Shown here in pieces: positions 38,261 through 45,973 of a stretch of DNA of 64,000 nt. The translations under genes were made by a program, and so were the position numbers. The DNA lies in assembly GCF_001886615.1 (NCBI RefSeq), contig NZ_CP018139.1, positions 1,426,001 to 1,490,000 of the forward strand. The letters run 5' to 3'. Numbering within the stretch: position 1 is the first letter of the stretch; each line of letters begins with the position of its first letter. The notes beneath the pieces are model-generated. The model was not told the origin of the DNA and did not search any database. It saw nothing but the letters and a program-made list of their open reading frames with translations. Source of the stretch: Halomonas aestuarii (GTDB lineage Bacteria > Pseudomonadota > Gammaproteobacteria > Pseudomonadales > Halomonadaceae).

Positions 38261-38293
38261 CGAGTGATCGAGCCGGGTCGGAGGAGATAGTTG

Positions 38294-38932
38294 ATGATCA
38301 TGAAATGGCTCAGGCCCCTGCTGGCCATGACCGCGCTGCTCTGGCTGGCCGGCTGCGCGATGCTGGCGCCGGCACCGCCGAGCGATCAACGCAATGTCTG
38401 CGAGATCTTTCGCGAGCAGCCGAGCTGGTATGACCATGCACGCAGCTCCCAGGAGAAGTGGGGTACGCCCATCGCGACCCAGATGGCCTTCATCAAGCGC
38501 GAGTCCTCCTTCCGCAGCCATGTGAAGCCACCCCGCCAGCATCTGCTGGGGTTCATCCCCTGGAGACGCCCTTCATCGGCCTATGGGTATGCCCAGGCCC
38601 AGGACCCGGTGTGGGGCGAATACGAGGATGAGGCGGGCAGCCTCTTCGCCCGGCGCACGCATATCAAGCACGCCACCGATTTCATCGGCTGGTACAACGC
38701 GCGCACCCATCGCATGACCGGGGTGTCGCTCCACAACCCCGAACACCTCTACCTGGCCTATCACGAAGGGCAGGGCGGCTATCGCCGAGGCTCCTATCGC
38801 GGCAAGCCGGCCGTGAGGCGTGCCGCCCGGGAGGTGGCCCGCACGGCCTCTCGCTATCAGTCCCAGCTCGCGGCCTGTGAAGCCGAGTTCCGCTGCGATC
38901 GCTTCTATCAGGTCTGGCCGTTCTGCCGGTAA
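38294..38932 (+). CDS. Lipoprotein lytic transglycosylase-like (SLT) protein
   Basis: A 212-residue lipoprotein with lipobox LAGC (Cys21) after a hydrophobic N-terminus. It has an SLT-like core, IATQMAFIKRESSFRS, in which the Glu fits the catalytic acid of lysozyme-fold transglycosylases. SSAYGYAQAQDPVWGEY and HLYLAYHEGQGGYRRGSYRGKP follow. It would cleave peptidoglycan glycan strands at the outer-membrane side of the periplasm. The ATG at 38294 has GGAGGAG about eight bases upstream. It lies just after the HsdR relic. Confidence 0.8.
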   Translation: MIMKWLRPLLAMTALLWLAGCAMLAPAPPSDQRNVCEIFREQPSWYDHARSSQEKWGTPIATQMAFIKRESSFRSHVKPPRQHLLGFIPWRRPSSAYGYAQAQDPVWGEYEDEAGSLFARRTHIKHATDFIGWYNARTHRMTGVSLHNPEHLYLAYHEGQGGYRRGSYRGKPAVRRAAREVARTASRYQSQLAACEAEFRCDRFYQVWPFCR

Positions 38933-38978
38933 GCCGACGGACAGGGCTCTCAACCGATCGGCCGGCATCGGCCACACA

Positions 38979-39015
38979 CGAGAAGACCGCCGATCATGGA
39001 TCGGCGGTCTTCTCG
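38979..39015 (-). terminator. Long perfect hairpin behind the first phasin gene
   Basis: Seventeen-base perfect arms flank a three-base loop 40 bp past the phasin stop. The element is homologous to the terminator of the second copy but lacks its U tract. It also lies 47 bp past the transglycosylase stop and may act for both converging transcripts. Confidence 0.6.
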
Positions 39016-39054
39016 ATGCTTGCGTCATCCCGGCCCGAAGGCCGGGTGCAAGGC

Positions 39055-39480
39055 TTACTTGGCGGCCTTGGGCGCGGCTTCCTTGACGGCCTTGGTGGCG
39101 GTCTCGGTGGCCTGCTCGGCGCTTTCCTGGGCCTGCTTGACGCTGCTCTCGGTCAGCTTCTGGCTTTCCTGAGCGAACTCCTGCTGGAGGGCAGTCACCT
39201 TCTCGGCATCGCCCTTCAGGCGCTCGGTCAGCTCCTTGGCGACTTCCTGCTGGCCTTCCAGGTAGCTCTTGAGGCCTTCGGCGTCCTTGACCTCGACCAG
39301 CTTGCGCAGCTGCGCCAGGTTGGTGTCGGCATAGGCCTTGGTGGCGTCGAGCTGGGCATTGACCATCTTCTCGGTGAAGTCGACGGACAGGGCAGCGAAG
39401 GCACGCGCCGGGGCGAAGAACATGGAATCAACCTGAGCGGTGTCAAATTGCTTGGTGTCGAAGTTGAAAACGTTGGTCAT
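39055..39480 (-). CDS. Phasin-family protein, copy 1
   Basis: A 141-residue, almost wholly helical protein without signal peptide. The N-terminus MTNVFNFDTKQFDTAQVDSM is followed by an amphipathic phasin domain (LSVDFTEKMVNAQLDATKAY through LRKLVEVKDAEGLKSYLEGQ) and a coiled, Ala/Lys/Glu-rich tail ending AVKEAAPKAAK. Phasins coat polyhydroxyalkanoate granules and control their size. No phaC or phaR lies in the window. It is about 90% identical by eye to copy 2. The start has GGAGG at good spacing. Confidence 0.85.
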   Translation of the reverse strand: MTNVFNFDTKQFDTAQVDSMFFAPARAFAALSVDFTEKMVNAQLDATKAYADTNLAQLRKLVEVKDAEGLKSYLEGQQEVAKELTERLKGDAEKVTALQQEFAQESQKLTESSVKQAQESAEQATETATKAVKEAAPKAAK

Positions 39481-39541
39481 GATGGGAACCTCCAAGGGTT
39501 TTGCTGCCATGGAACGGGCGATCCCCGTCCTGATGCTGTGC

Positions 39542-39570
39542 ATCCTAGCAGGCACTTTTGTGCAGTGCAA
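39542..39570 (-). promoter_or_regulatory. Sigma-70-type promoter of phasin copy 1
   Basis: On the minus strand TTGCAC, a 17-bp spacer and TAGGAT form a good -35/-10 pair about 60 bp upstream of the start codon. The element is identical in copy 2. Confidence 0.65.
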
Positions 39571-39705
39571 CATAATCATTTTACGTCGACACCCCGGGTG
39601 TTGCAGCGATGCATATCCCCAGCATCTGACGCCCTGTTCGCCGATTGAGGAGAGGGCCGGGCTCCGTCCCCGATCAGCCACACTCAGTCACGCTCAGGCA
39701 CACGA

Positions 39706-39735
39706 AAAAGGCCGCCGATCATTGATCGGCGGCCT
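39706..39735 (-). terminator. Intrinsic terminator of phasin copy 2
   Basis: Thirteen-base arms (39709-39721 and 39723-39735) form a GC-rich hairpin. On the minus strand the final arm runs into five U residues, 45 bp after the copy 2 stop codon. It insulates copy 1 from copy 2. Confidence 0.8.
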
Positions 39736-39779
39736 CCTGGATACTTTCGTCATCCCGGCCCGCAGGCCGGGAGCAAGGC

Positions 39780-40205
39780 TTACTTGGCGGCCTTGGGAGC
39801 GGCTTCCTTGACGGCCTTGGTGGCGGTCTCGGTGGCCTTCTTGGCGCTTTCCTGGGCTTGCTTGACGCTGGCCTCGGTCAGCTTCTGGCTTTCCTGGGCG
39901 AACTCCTGCTGGAGAGCCACTGCCTTCTCGGTATCGTCCTTCAGGCGCTCGGTCAGCTCCTTGGTGACTTCCTGCTGGCCTTCCAGGTAGCTCTTGAAGC
40001 CTTCGGCGTCCTTGACCTCTACCAGCTTGCGCAGCTGCGCCAGGTTGGTGTCGGTATAGGCCTTGGTGGCCTCGAGCTGGGCATTGACCATCTTCTCGGT
40101 GAAGTCGACGGACAGGGCAGCGAAGGCACGCGCCGGAGCGATGAACATGGACTCGACCTGAGCGGTATCAAACTGCTTGGTGTCGAAGTTGAATACGTTA
40201 GTCAT
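39780..40205 (-). CDS. Phasin-family protein, copy 2
   Basis: A 141-residue paralogue of copy 1 of equal length. Differences are conservative, for example QVESMFIAPARAF versus QVDSMFFAPARAF, and KDDTEKAVALQQ versus KGDAEKVTALQQ. The helical phasin core and the AVKEAAPKAAK tail are unchanged. Its own promoter, GGAGG site and terminator are intact, so both copies should be expressed. The role is granule-surface coating of polyhydroxyalkanoate, inferred from family. Confidence 0.85.
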   Translation of the reverse strand: MTNVFNFDTKQFDTAQVESMFIAPARAFAALSVDFTEKMVNAQLEATKAYTDTNLAQLRKLVEVKDAEGFKSYLEGQQEVTKELTERLKDDTEKAVALQQEFAQESQKLTEASVKQAQESAKKATETATKAVKEAAPKAAK

Positions 40206-40266
40206 GATGGGAACCTCCAAGGGTTCTGTTGCCATGGAACGGGCGATCCCCGTCCTGATGCTGTGC

Positions 40267-40295
40267 ATCCTAGCAGGCACTTTTGTGCAGTGCAA
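40267..40295 (-). promoter_or_regulatory. Sigma-70-type promoter of phasin copy 2
   Basis: Same TTGCAC-17 bp-TAGGAT arrangement as copy 1, at the same distance from the start codon, preserved by the tandem duplication. Confidence 0.65.
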
Positions 40296-40410
40296 CATAA
40301 TCTTTCCACATCGACGCCCCGCGGTGTTGCAACGAGGCGTATCCCCAGCATCTGACGCCCTGTTCGGCGATGGGAGGAGCATAGGAGATGGGGCCAGGCT
40401 CCGTCTCCGA

Positions 40411-40610
40411 TCAGCCAACCCCACCAGGGTGAAGATCCAGTTGCCTGCGCCGGCCAGCAACGGCTCGCGCTCCACGATAGCGACGATGTAAGGTGGCACT
40501 GAACGTAGCCGTAGCCAGCGCAGAAGAAGTAGGCGGCCAGCAGCATCCGCTGAAGGCGCACATAGGCGGCGCGGCAACGTGCTGGTGGCCTCCGAAGGCA
40601 CCGGGCGGGT
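40411..40610 (-). pseudogene. Decayed internal fragment of a YbfB-type MFS transporter gene
   Basis: About 200 bp aligns by eye with 43967-44160, the middle of the intact MFS gene, on the same strand. The peptide blocks IVAIVEREPLLAGAGNW and MLLAAYFFCAGYGYV match residues of about 215-259 of the full protein. They lie in different frames because of small indels. Both gene ends are missing. It is therefore a partial, frameshifted copy, arranged as a direct repeat with the intact gene about 3.5 kb away. Confidence 0.75.
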
Positions 40611-40680
40611 CGCAGAATACGGGGGCGGCCTGACCCGGCTGCTCGATTCGCCGTTCGGTAGGCACCCATGAACCCAGGCT

Positions 40681-40694
40681 ATACCAAATGGTAT
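40681..40694. promoter_or_regulatory. Dyad ATACCAAATGGTAT upstream of the deacetylase gene
   Basis: Fourteen-base symmetric element (ATACCA-AA-TGGTAT) ending 32 bp before the chosen start codon. The TGGTAT/ATACCA half-sites are like those bound by FCD-type GntR regulators, so it may be an operator. No such regulator gene is in the window. Confidence 0.4.
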
Positions 40695-40726
40695 GTGCCC
40701 GGGGTACAGCCGGGGGAATGACTGCT

Positions 40727-41875
40727 ATGGCGACAACGGTATTGATCTATTACGACTTCCGCATGCTCGGTCACAATCCACACGGCTGGGACCCTGACCG
40801 TCCCGAGTGGACTGACGCCGTCAAGGCGATGATTGAGCTTCAGTACCCCAATGCCAACCTGGACACCTATAGCCATCCGGAACGTCCGGGTCGGCTGACG
40901 GCGATCGTCGATCGGCTGCTTAACGGGCCTATCGCCGGTGTGCGCTGGATGCTGCCGGCCACGGCCAGCGCCACCCAGCTAGAGAGGGCACATGATGCGG
41001 CCTATGTGGCCCATGTCGAGTCGCTGGACGGTCAATCCGGCTGGCTGGCCAAGGACACGACCGCCGTATCGCCGGGCAGCGTGACAGCGGCCCGCCTGGC
41101 GGCCGGCTCCGGAATCAGCGCGATCGAAGCTATCACCGCCGGTGAAGCCCAGCGGGCGTTCTGTATCGTGCGTCCGCCGGGCCACCATGCTCCGGCCGAC
41201 CGTGCCAGGGGCTTTTGCCTGTATAACAACCTGGCGGTCGCCGCGGCGCATGCACGCAAGGCGCTCGGCTATGACCGAGTCATGATCTGGGACCTGGACA
41301 TGCACCACGGCAACGGTACCCAGGACATTTTCTATGACGATCCCAGCGTGCTGGTGGTCGATAGCCACTGCGCGGCACCGTTCTACCCGGGCAGCGGCCT
41401 GTTGGCCGAAACCGGCGCCGGAGCGGGCGTTGGCTACCACCTCAACGTGCCGCTGCCCATGGGGTTTGGCAACGCCGCGCTATTGGAGGTGTTCGAGCAG
41501 GTGGTACGACCAGCAGCGCACGCATTCCAGCCCGAACTCCTGCTGATCTCCGCTGGCGTCGACTGTCATTACCTCGACATGGTCTGCACCATGGACGAGA
41601 CCGGCTATGCCGCCGTCACCCAGCGCCTGTGCGCCCTGGCCGATGAGCTCTGTGACGGCCGACTGGTGATGATGCTGGAAGGCGGCTACAACGCGAAGGC
41701 ATTGGCCGACAGCACCTATGCGGTCATTGACGCGTTGGCAGGGAATCCGGTGAGTGCCCTCAACGTCCTGCCGGACGACCCAGGTTCTGCTGCCGTGGCC
41801 GACGCAGCGGCCTTCCACGCGACGTCCATCGCCACACTGGCGCCCGGCGGCACTGCACGCCGTCTGTCCCGGTGA
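40727..41875 (+). CDS. Histone deacetylase-family amidohydrolase (acetylpolyamine amidohydrolase-like)
   Basis: A 382-residue zinc amidohydrolase of the arginase/deacetylase fold. Seen are VRPPGHHAP (tandem His), WDLDMHHGNGTQDIFY (metal Asp/His), ISAGVDCH (second metal Asp) and LEGGYN (catalytic Tyr position). The N-terminal FRMLGHNPHGWDPDRPEW and SHPERPGRL are typical of class II/APAH-like bacterial enzymes, which cleave N-acetyl or other acyl amides on polyamines or amino compounds. GC is lower than in neighbours. The ATG at 40727 has GGGGGA at nine bases; an ATG at 40718 is possible. It converges on an ATP-grasp gene. Confidence 0.82.
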   Translation: MATTVLIYYDFRMLGHNPHGWDPDRPEWTDAVKAMIELQYPNANLDTYSHPERPGRLTAIVDRLLNGPIAGVRWMLPATASATQLERAHDAAYVAHVESLDGQSGWLAKDTTAVSPGSVTAARLAAGSGISAIEAITAGEAQRAFCIVRPPGHHAPADRARGFCLYNNLAVAAAHARKALGYDRVMIWDLDMHHGNGTQDIFYDDPSVLVVDSHCAAPFYPGSGLLAETGAGAGVGYHLNVPLPMGFGNAALLEVFEQVVRPAAHAFQPELLLISAGVDCHYLDMVCTMDETGYAAVTQRLCALADELCDGRLVMMLEGGYNAKALADSTYAVIDALAGNPVSALNVLPDDPGSAAVADAAAFHATSIATLAPGGTARRLSR

Positions 41876-41926
41876 CACCGCTAGCCGGGTCTCGGGTTGG
41901 GACACCAGGCGCCCTGAGCCTGACCG

Positions 41927-43234
41927 CTAAACATAGAAGTCCAGCTCTTCCTGGGCTTTCAGGAGGTCCCGCATCTTGATGGGGTCGTCACCAAAGAAGA
42001 AGACCAGGCCCCAGTGAGTTCCGTAGGCCAACCGGTCAGGCACCGTCTCTTCTGTCGGCGGGACCAATTCGTGCGATTCGAAGTAGGGGTGCTCGATCGT
42101 TTCCTTGGGCATTTCCAGCCTGCTGATCACCCGACGCCTTGGATACACACCGAAGCAACCGGCGTAGCCCTTCGCGTCGACCACTTCGCGGGGGAAGAAG
42201 CTGTCCACCTCTTCCTTGGTGCTTTTCGGGTCGAACACCAACATCGATGCTTGATACGCATTGAATCCGTAGACTCGTTCGATCAGCTCGAAAACCTTGA
42301 ACCCGGGCGGGCGATACGCGACTTCGCCAAAGTACATTTCGCCGTCAGCAGTGACGAAGTACTCGGGATGAATAAACCCGAACTTGATGTCGAAGGTCTT
42401 GATCAGCAGCTCGATCTGCCTGGTGATCGCGTTGCGCCAGCTCTCGAGCTCTCTGGTAGCGGGGACGAACACCGAGTAGCCCAGCGTCACGTATTCGGAA
42501 ATGTTCAGGAACTTGATCTTCCCGTCATGGATCCAGGCCTCGACGGCAAACTCCCAGCCACTCAGGTGACTTTCCATCAGCAGGGGATATTCTTCCGCCG
42601 GAATGGCGTCAATATCTTCTATCTTGCGAATCATTCGGTGGCCGAGGCAGCCGGCCTTGTCGAATGCCTTGACGTGAATCGGGTCGTCAGGGTCACCCTC
42701 AAGGTGGAGCAGTGTCTGGTTGACGCGTCTCATGAAGCGGACGATGTCCTCCTTCTCGTACGCCTCCTCGAAAATCCCGACACGAATGCCGCCAAGCTGT
42801 GCACGGCGCTTCATCAGCGCCTTGTCACGAAACAGAATAGACTGGCCGTACATATGAGGCTCATTGAAGAGGACCGAGTTGATTGCCCCTGACCACTCGA
42901 CGGTTTCCTCGAACAGCGGTATGGCGACATCGACGCCCTCCGCCTTCAGCCTTTCCGCAATCTCCATGGACCGATCGTTCAGACGGGTAAAATCCCATGG
43001 GATGAAAGGGATCTTGTTGGCCGTACAGAAATCTTCCGCCCAGTCAGGAGCCACCACGATATAGCGGCGGTCGAACTTCTGCGCAGCCTTGATCGCATTG
43101 ACGCTCCAGCCAAGCAGGGCGATGTAGCCCTTGTCGGGATCCTTTGGCGTTTCCGTCCCACGAACCGAGTCCATGGTGGGATCGCGCCAGGCTGATACAT
43201 CTCTGGATAATGGAGTTTCTGACGTTACCGACAT
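41927..43234 (-). CDS. ATP-grasp domain protein (putative carboxylate-amine ligase)
   Basis: A 435-residue cytosolic protein with an N-terminal pre-ATP-grasp Rossmann part (YIALLGWSVNAIKAAQKF, YIVVAPDW) and an ATP-grasp body. The body includes FRDKALMKRRAQLGGIRVG, HVKAFDKAGCLGHRMIRKI, LLMESHLSGWEFAVEAWIHDGKI and the metal-binding end FGFIHPEYFVTADGEMYFGEVAYRPPGF. Such enzymes join a carboxylate to an amine with ATP. The substrate is unknown. GC is about 50-60% in lines I counted against about 70% in the MFS gene next door. The start follows AAGGGGAGG. Confidence 0.75.
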   Translation of the reverse strand: MSVTSETPLSRDVSAWRDPTMDSVRGTETPKDPDKGYIALLGWSVNAIKAAQKFDRRYIVVAPDWAEDFCTANKIPFIPWDFTRLNDRSMEIAERLKAEGVDVAIPLFEETVEWSGAINSVLFNEPHMYGQSILFRDKALMKRRAQLGGIRVGIFEEAYEKEDIVRFMRRVNQTLLHLEGDPDDPIHVKAFDKAGCLGHRMIRKIEDIDAIPAEEYPLLMESHLSGWEFAVEAWIHDGKIKFLNISEYVTLGYSVFVPATRELESWRNAITRQIELLIKTFDIKFGFIHPEYFVTADGEMYFGEVAYRPPGFKVFELIERVYGFNAYQASMLVFDPKSTKEEVDSFFPREVVDAKGYAGCFGVYPRRRVISRLEMPKETIEHPYFESHELVPPTEETVPDRLAYGTHWGLVFFFGDDPIKMRDLLKAQEELDFYV

Positions 43235-43520
43235 TCGAGCCTCCCCTTGCTGATTAACTCAGCACGACACCCACAATGTAACGCACCAACTGAGCGGACC
43301 CGGTAGTCAAGGCAGTTCTCATCGGGCAGATTCAGCGTTTCAGTGCATTCCAAGCATCAACGTAAAATACAAACCTGCCCAGGGACAAACTGACGCGGCG
43401 GCACCGCCACACGGCAGTTCTTCCATGAGGCGGCCGACCGCCACCACACTGCCCCATGAGAGGGTCGACAGCAGTCTAATGACATTAGGCCTGCCCCCGG
43501 TGACCCGACCTCCCCTTCAT

Positions 43521-44744
43521 TCACTCCGCCGCTGTCACCTTCCCCTCGGCATCCAGCCGCTGGGCTGTCTGGTCCACCCGACGCAGCCACACCAGCAGCA
43601 GCGCGCCCAGCGCCACGAAGCCGCCGGCCAGCCACAGGCCGATGCCATAGTGGCCGGTGGCCTCGGCGAGCATGCCGGTGAGCGCCGGGGCGATGATCTG
43701 TGCCGCCCCATAGGCCAGGGTCATGCGCCCCATCAGCCGCGCCGGGCTCTGGGGATAGAGCCGTCCCGCCATGGTCAGCACCAGGCTCACGCAGCCCAGG
43801 AAGGTGCCGCCGTAGAGCACGGCGCTGAGCAGCACCATGCCGAGGTGCGTGGTCAGCGCGGGCAGCACGATGCCCACCACCTGCAGCACCATGGCGGCCA
43901 CCAGCGCCCCCAGGTAGCCGATGCGCCGGGCGACCAGGTCCCACAGCATCACGGCCGGGGCGGCAGCCAGGCCCACCAGGGCGAAGGTCCAGTTGCCCGC
44001 GCCGGCCAGCAGCGGCTCGCGCTCCACGATGGCGACGATGAAGGTCGCGCTGATCACGTAGCCGTAGCCGGCGCAGAAGTAGGCGGCCAGCATCAGCCGC
44101 ATGAAGGTGCGCGTGGGCGGCGAAGCGGCGTGCGCATGGCCACCGCCGGCGCCCGGAAGGGGCCTGGCGGGGCGCGGCAGCCAGCGCCAGGCGGGCACCA
44201 GCAGCGCCAGCGCCAGGGCGCCGAACCCCCACCACTGCGCCCGCCAGTCGAACGACAGCTGCAGCATCAGCTCCACCGCCAGGGCCGCCACCAGCATGCC
44301 GAGCCCCACCCCGGCGAAGTGGATGCCCAGCTCGCCGCGCTGCCGGTGGGCGATCAGCCAGTGCAGGATCAGCCCCGAGGCGAGCAGCATCGAGGCGCTG
44401 CTGGAGAGCCCGGCCACGAAGCGCAGCGCGGCCCAGGCCCAGAAGCTGTCGGTCAGCGCCATGCCCGCCGTGGAGAGCACCGCCAGCACGAGCCCCAGGC
44501 GGTAGAGGGTGTCCTTGAGCCGGATGCGGTGGATCGAGGCCGCCATCAGGGCCCCGAGCATGTAGCCGGCATAGTTGAGGGCGGCCAGCCAGCCGCCGTC
44601 GGCCTCGCTCATCCAGGTCTGCTGTTGCATCACCGGCAGCAGCGGCGTGTAGGCGAAGCGCGCCACGCCGATGCACAGGATCTGGCTGAACACCCCGGCC
44701 AGCAGCACCCTGAAGCGAGGGGAAAGAGGGAAAGGTCTCGCCAT
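43521..44744 (-). CDS. YbfB/YjiJ-family MFS transporter
   Basis: A 407-residue inner-membrane carrier of the major facilitator superfamily with 12 predicted helices. The YbfB/YjiJ branch is indicated by the N-terminus (RVLLAGVFSQILCIGVARFAYTPLLPVMQQQ) and by LNYAGYMLGALMA. The loop around residues 190-210 is His/Pro-rich (GAGGGHAHAASPP). The substrate is unknown. The ATG at 44744 has CAGGAGAG upstream. A decayed partial copy of its middle section lies at 40411-40610. Confidence 0.82.
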   Translation of the reverse strand: MARPFPLSPRFRVLLAGVFSQILCIGVARFAYTPLLPVMQQQTWMSEADGGWLAALNYAGYMLGALMAASIHRIRLKDTLYRLGLVLAVLSTAGMALTDSFWAWAALRFVAGLSSSASMLLASGLILHWLIAHRQRGELGIHFAGVGLGMLVAALAVELMLQLSFDWRAQWWGFGALALALLVPAWRWLPRPARPLPGAGGGHAHAASPPTRTFMRLMLAAYFCAGYGYVISATFIVAIVEREPLLAGAGNWTFALVGLAAAPAVMLWDLVARRIGYLGALVAAMVLQVVGIVLPALTTHLGMVLLSAVLYGGTFLGCVSLVLTMAGRLYPQSPARLMGRMTLAYGAAQIIAPALTGMLAEATGHYGIGLWLAGGFVALGALLLVWLRRVDQTAQRLDAEGKVTAAE

Positions 44745-44799
44745 GCCTGGCTCTCCTGGGGGACGGGTGAGGCCGCGTCCTGGCCCCACCGAAACGAAA

Positions 44800-44828
44800 G
44801 ACCCCGCCGGCGCGGCGCCGGCGGGGTC
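44800..44828 (-). terminator. Hairpin terminator behind the DUF4349 gene
   Basis: Near-perfect 14-base GC-rich arms. On the minus strand the last arm runs into UUUCGUUU. It lies 55 bp past the DUF4349 stop and 56 bp before the MFS start, so it separates the two genes. Confidence 0.65.
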
Positions 44829-44882
44829 TCAGGGTAAGGGGAAACGGGCGCCGCGCGGATGCGACCTTAGGCGCGCCGGGGC

Positions 44883-45848
44883 TCAGGCCTCGGGATCACG
44901 GGGCGCGCGCCGGCGTCGCCGCTCGCCCAGCCGGGAGAACGCCCGGCGCACCGGCCGCCACAGCCGGCTGAGCAGCCACAGCACGGGCAGGCCGAGCACC
45001 AGCCAGGGGGTGAGGAACACCACCACCAGGATGACCTGACCCACCGACTCGAAGAACAGCGCCACGCTACGATCCAGCGCCCGCCACAGGGGGGCGAGCA
45101 CGCCGTGCTGGCGGGGCTCCACCCAGCGCTGCTCCTGGAAGCTGGCGGTGATCGCCACGGTGTCGGTGACGCGGGCGAGGTGGCGCTGCTGGCCCTGCAT
45201 CGACTCGATCTCGCCCTGCACCCGGGCGAGCTCCCGCTCCACCTGCAGCAGGTCCTGGATGCGCCGCTCGCTGAAGCCGCGCCCCTCCCGGGCCAGTTCC
45301 TGGAGCCGCTCGCGCAGCACGATCTGCTGGGCGAGCCGGGCCTCGGTGTCGATCATCTGCTGGGTACGGTCGTTGCGGGTGATCTCCACGCCGCTCAGCG
45401 CCGGCGATTCGGCCACCAGTCGCACCGGCTCGGCCTCATCCACCCGGTCGCGCGCCACGCGCATGGCGAGATAACCGCTGGCCAGGCCGTGCCGTGGCGT
45501 CTGCAGGCGCCCCTGCTGCACCTGGCAGTCAAGGCTGACCAGGCAGGCCTCGTGGGTCTCGCGATAGGCGGCCAGCAGGGCATCGGCCGCCTCGAACTGC
45601 AGGTTGTAGCCGCGGCGCTCCTCGATGCGGGCATCGGGCGCCTCGCCGTCGCCCGGGAGGGCGGCACCGGCGACATCCGCCTGGCGCAACATCGCCTCGC
45701 CGGAGACGCGTGCCGCCTCCGGGGCCACGTTCGGTCGCGGGGGGCCGTCGAGGGGGGGCGCGCCGCCGTCGCAGCCCGCCAGGCCCAGGACGGCGGCCAG
45801 CAGGAGGAGCGGCAGGAGACGACGAGGGGATCGAAGCTGGGCAGGCAT
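44883..45848 (-). CDS. DUF4349-domain lipoprotein
   Basis: A 321-residue lipoprotein (lipobox LAGC, Cys26). The middle is long and coiled (ARLAQQIVLRERLQELAREG, VERELARVQGEIESMQGQ), and a C-terminal membrane helix lies around residues 270-292, followed by a strongly basic tail. This is the usual DUF4349 plan: extracytoplasmic domain, coiled coil, TM anchor. Function is unknown. The basic C-terminus (RRAFSRLGERRRRRAPRD) would be cytosolic. If both lipid and TM anchors are used, it would lie in the inner membrane. Confidence 0.75.
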   Translation of the reverse strand: MPAQLRSPRRLLPLLLLAAVLGLAGCDGGAPPLDGPPRPNVAPEAARVSGEAMLRQADVAGAALPGDGEAPDARIEERRGYNLQFEAADALLAAYRETHEACLVSLDCQVQQGRLQTPRHGLASGYLAMRVARDRVDEAEPVRLVAESPALSGVEITRNDRTQQMIDTEARLAQQIVLRERLQELAREGRGFSERRIQDLLQVERELARVQGEIESMQGQQRHLARVTDTVAITASFQEQRWVEPRQHGVLAPLWRALDRSVALFFESVGQVILVVVFLTPWLVLGLPVLWLLSRLWRPVRRAFSRLGERRRRRAPRDPEA

Positions 45849-45973
45849 GGCGGGCGGTCATCCATGACGGGTCAGGAACCTCTATCGTAGCACCCCGCCC
45901 ACCCCGCAGACGCCGCGCCCTGCCCCTTGGTATTCTCGATGGGTATATCCATAGCGATTGACGAGGGACCGCC

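Larger units (their letters stand above)
38971..40425. repeat. Tandem duplication of about 725 bp carrying a phasin gene
   Basis: Two head-to-tail units are visible, with matching positions offset by 725 bp (stop codons 39055/39780, start codons 39480/40205). The similarity covers the terminator hairpin, a CCCGGCC-N4-GGCCGGG hairpin, the whole gene, the ribosome binding site, the promoter and about 150 bp of upstream sequence. The junction falls near 39690-39700. Non-coding parts are almost as similar as coding parts, which indicates a fairly recent event. Confidence 0.8.
40206..40726. other. Phasin leader, MFS gene relic and operator region
   Basis: This 521-bp gap holds, in order, the copy 2 ribosome binding site and promoter (to 40295), the remaining duplicated upstream sequence (to about 40410), a decayed MFS transporter fragment (40411-40610), and a dyad (40681-40694) before the deacetylase gene. 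No intact gene is present. Confidence 0.7.

Noticed and set aside
38979..39771. Possible CRISPR or dispersed repeat from the recurrent hairpins
   Set aside because: The hairpins occur once per phasin unit at terminator positions and are explained by the tandem duplication; there are no regularly spaced spacers.
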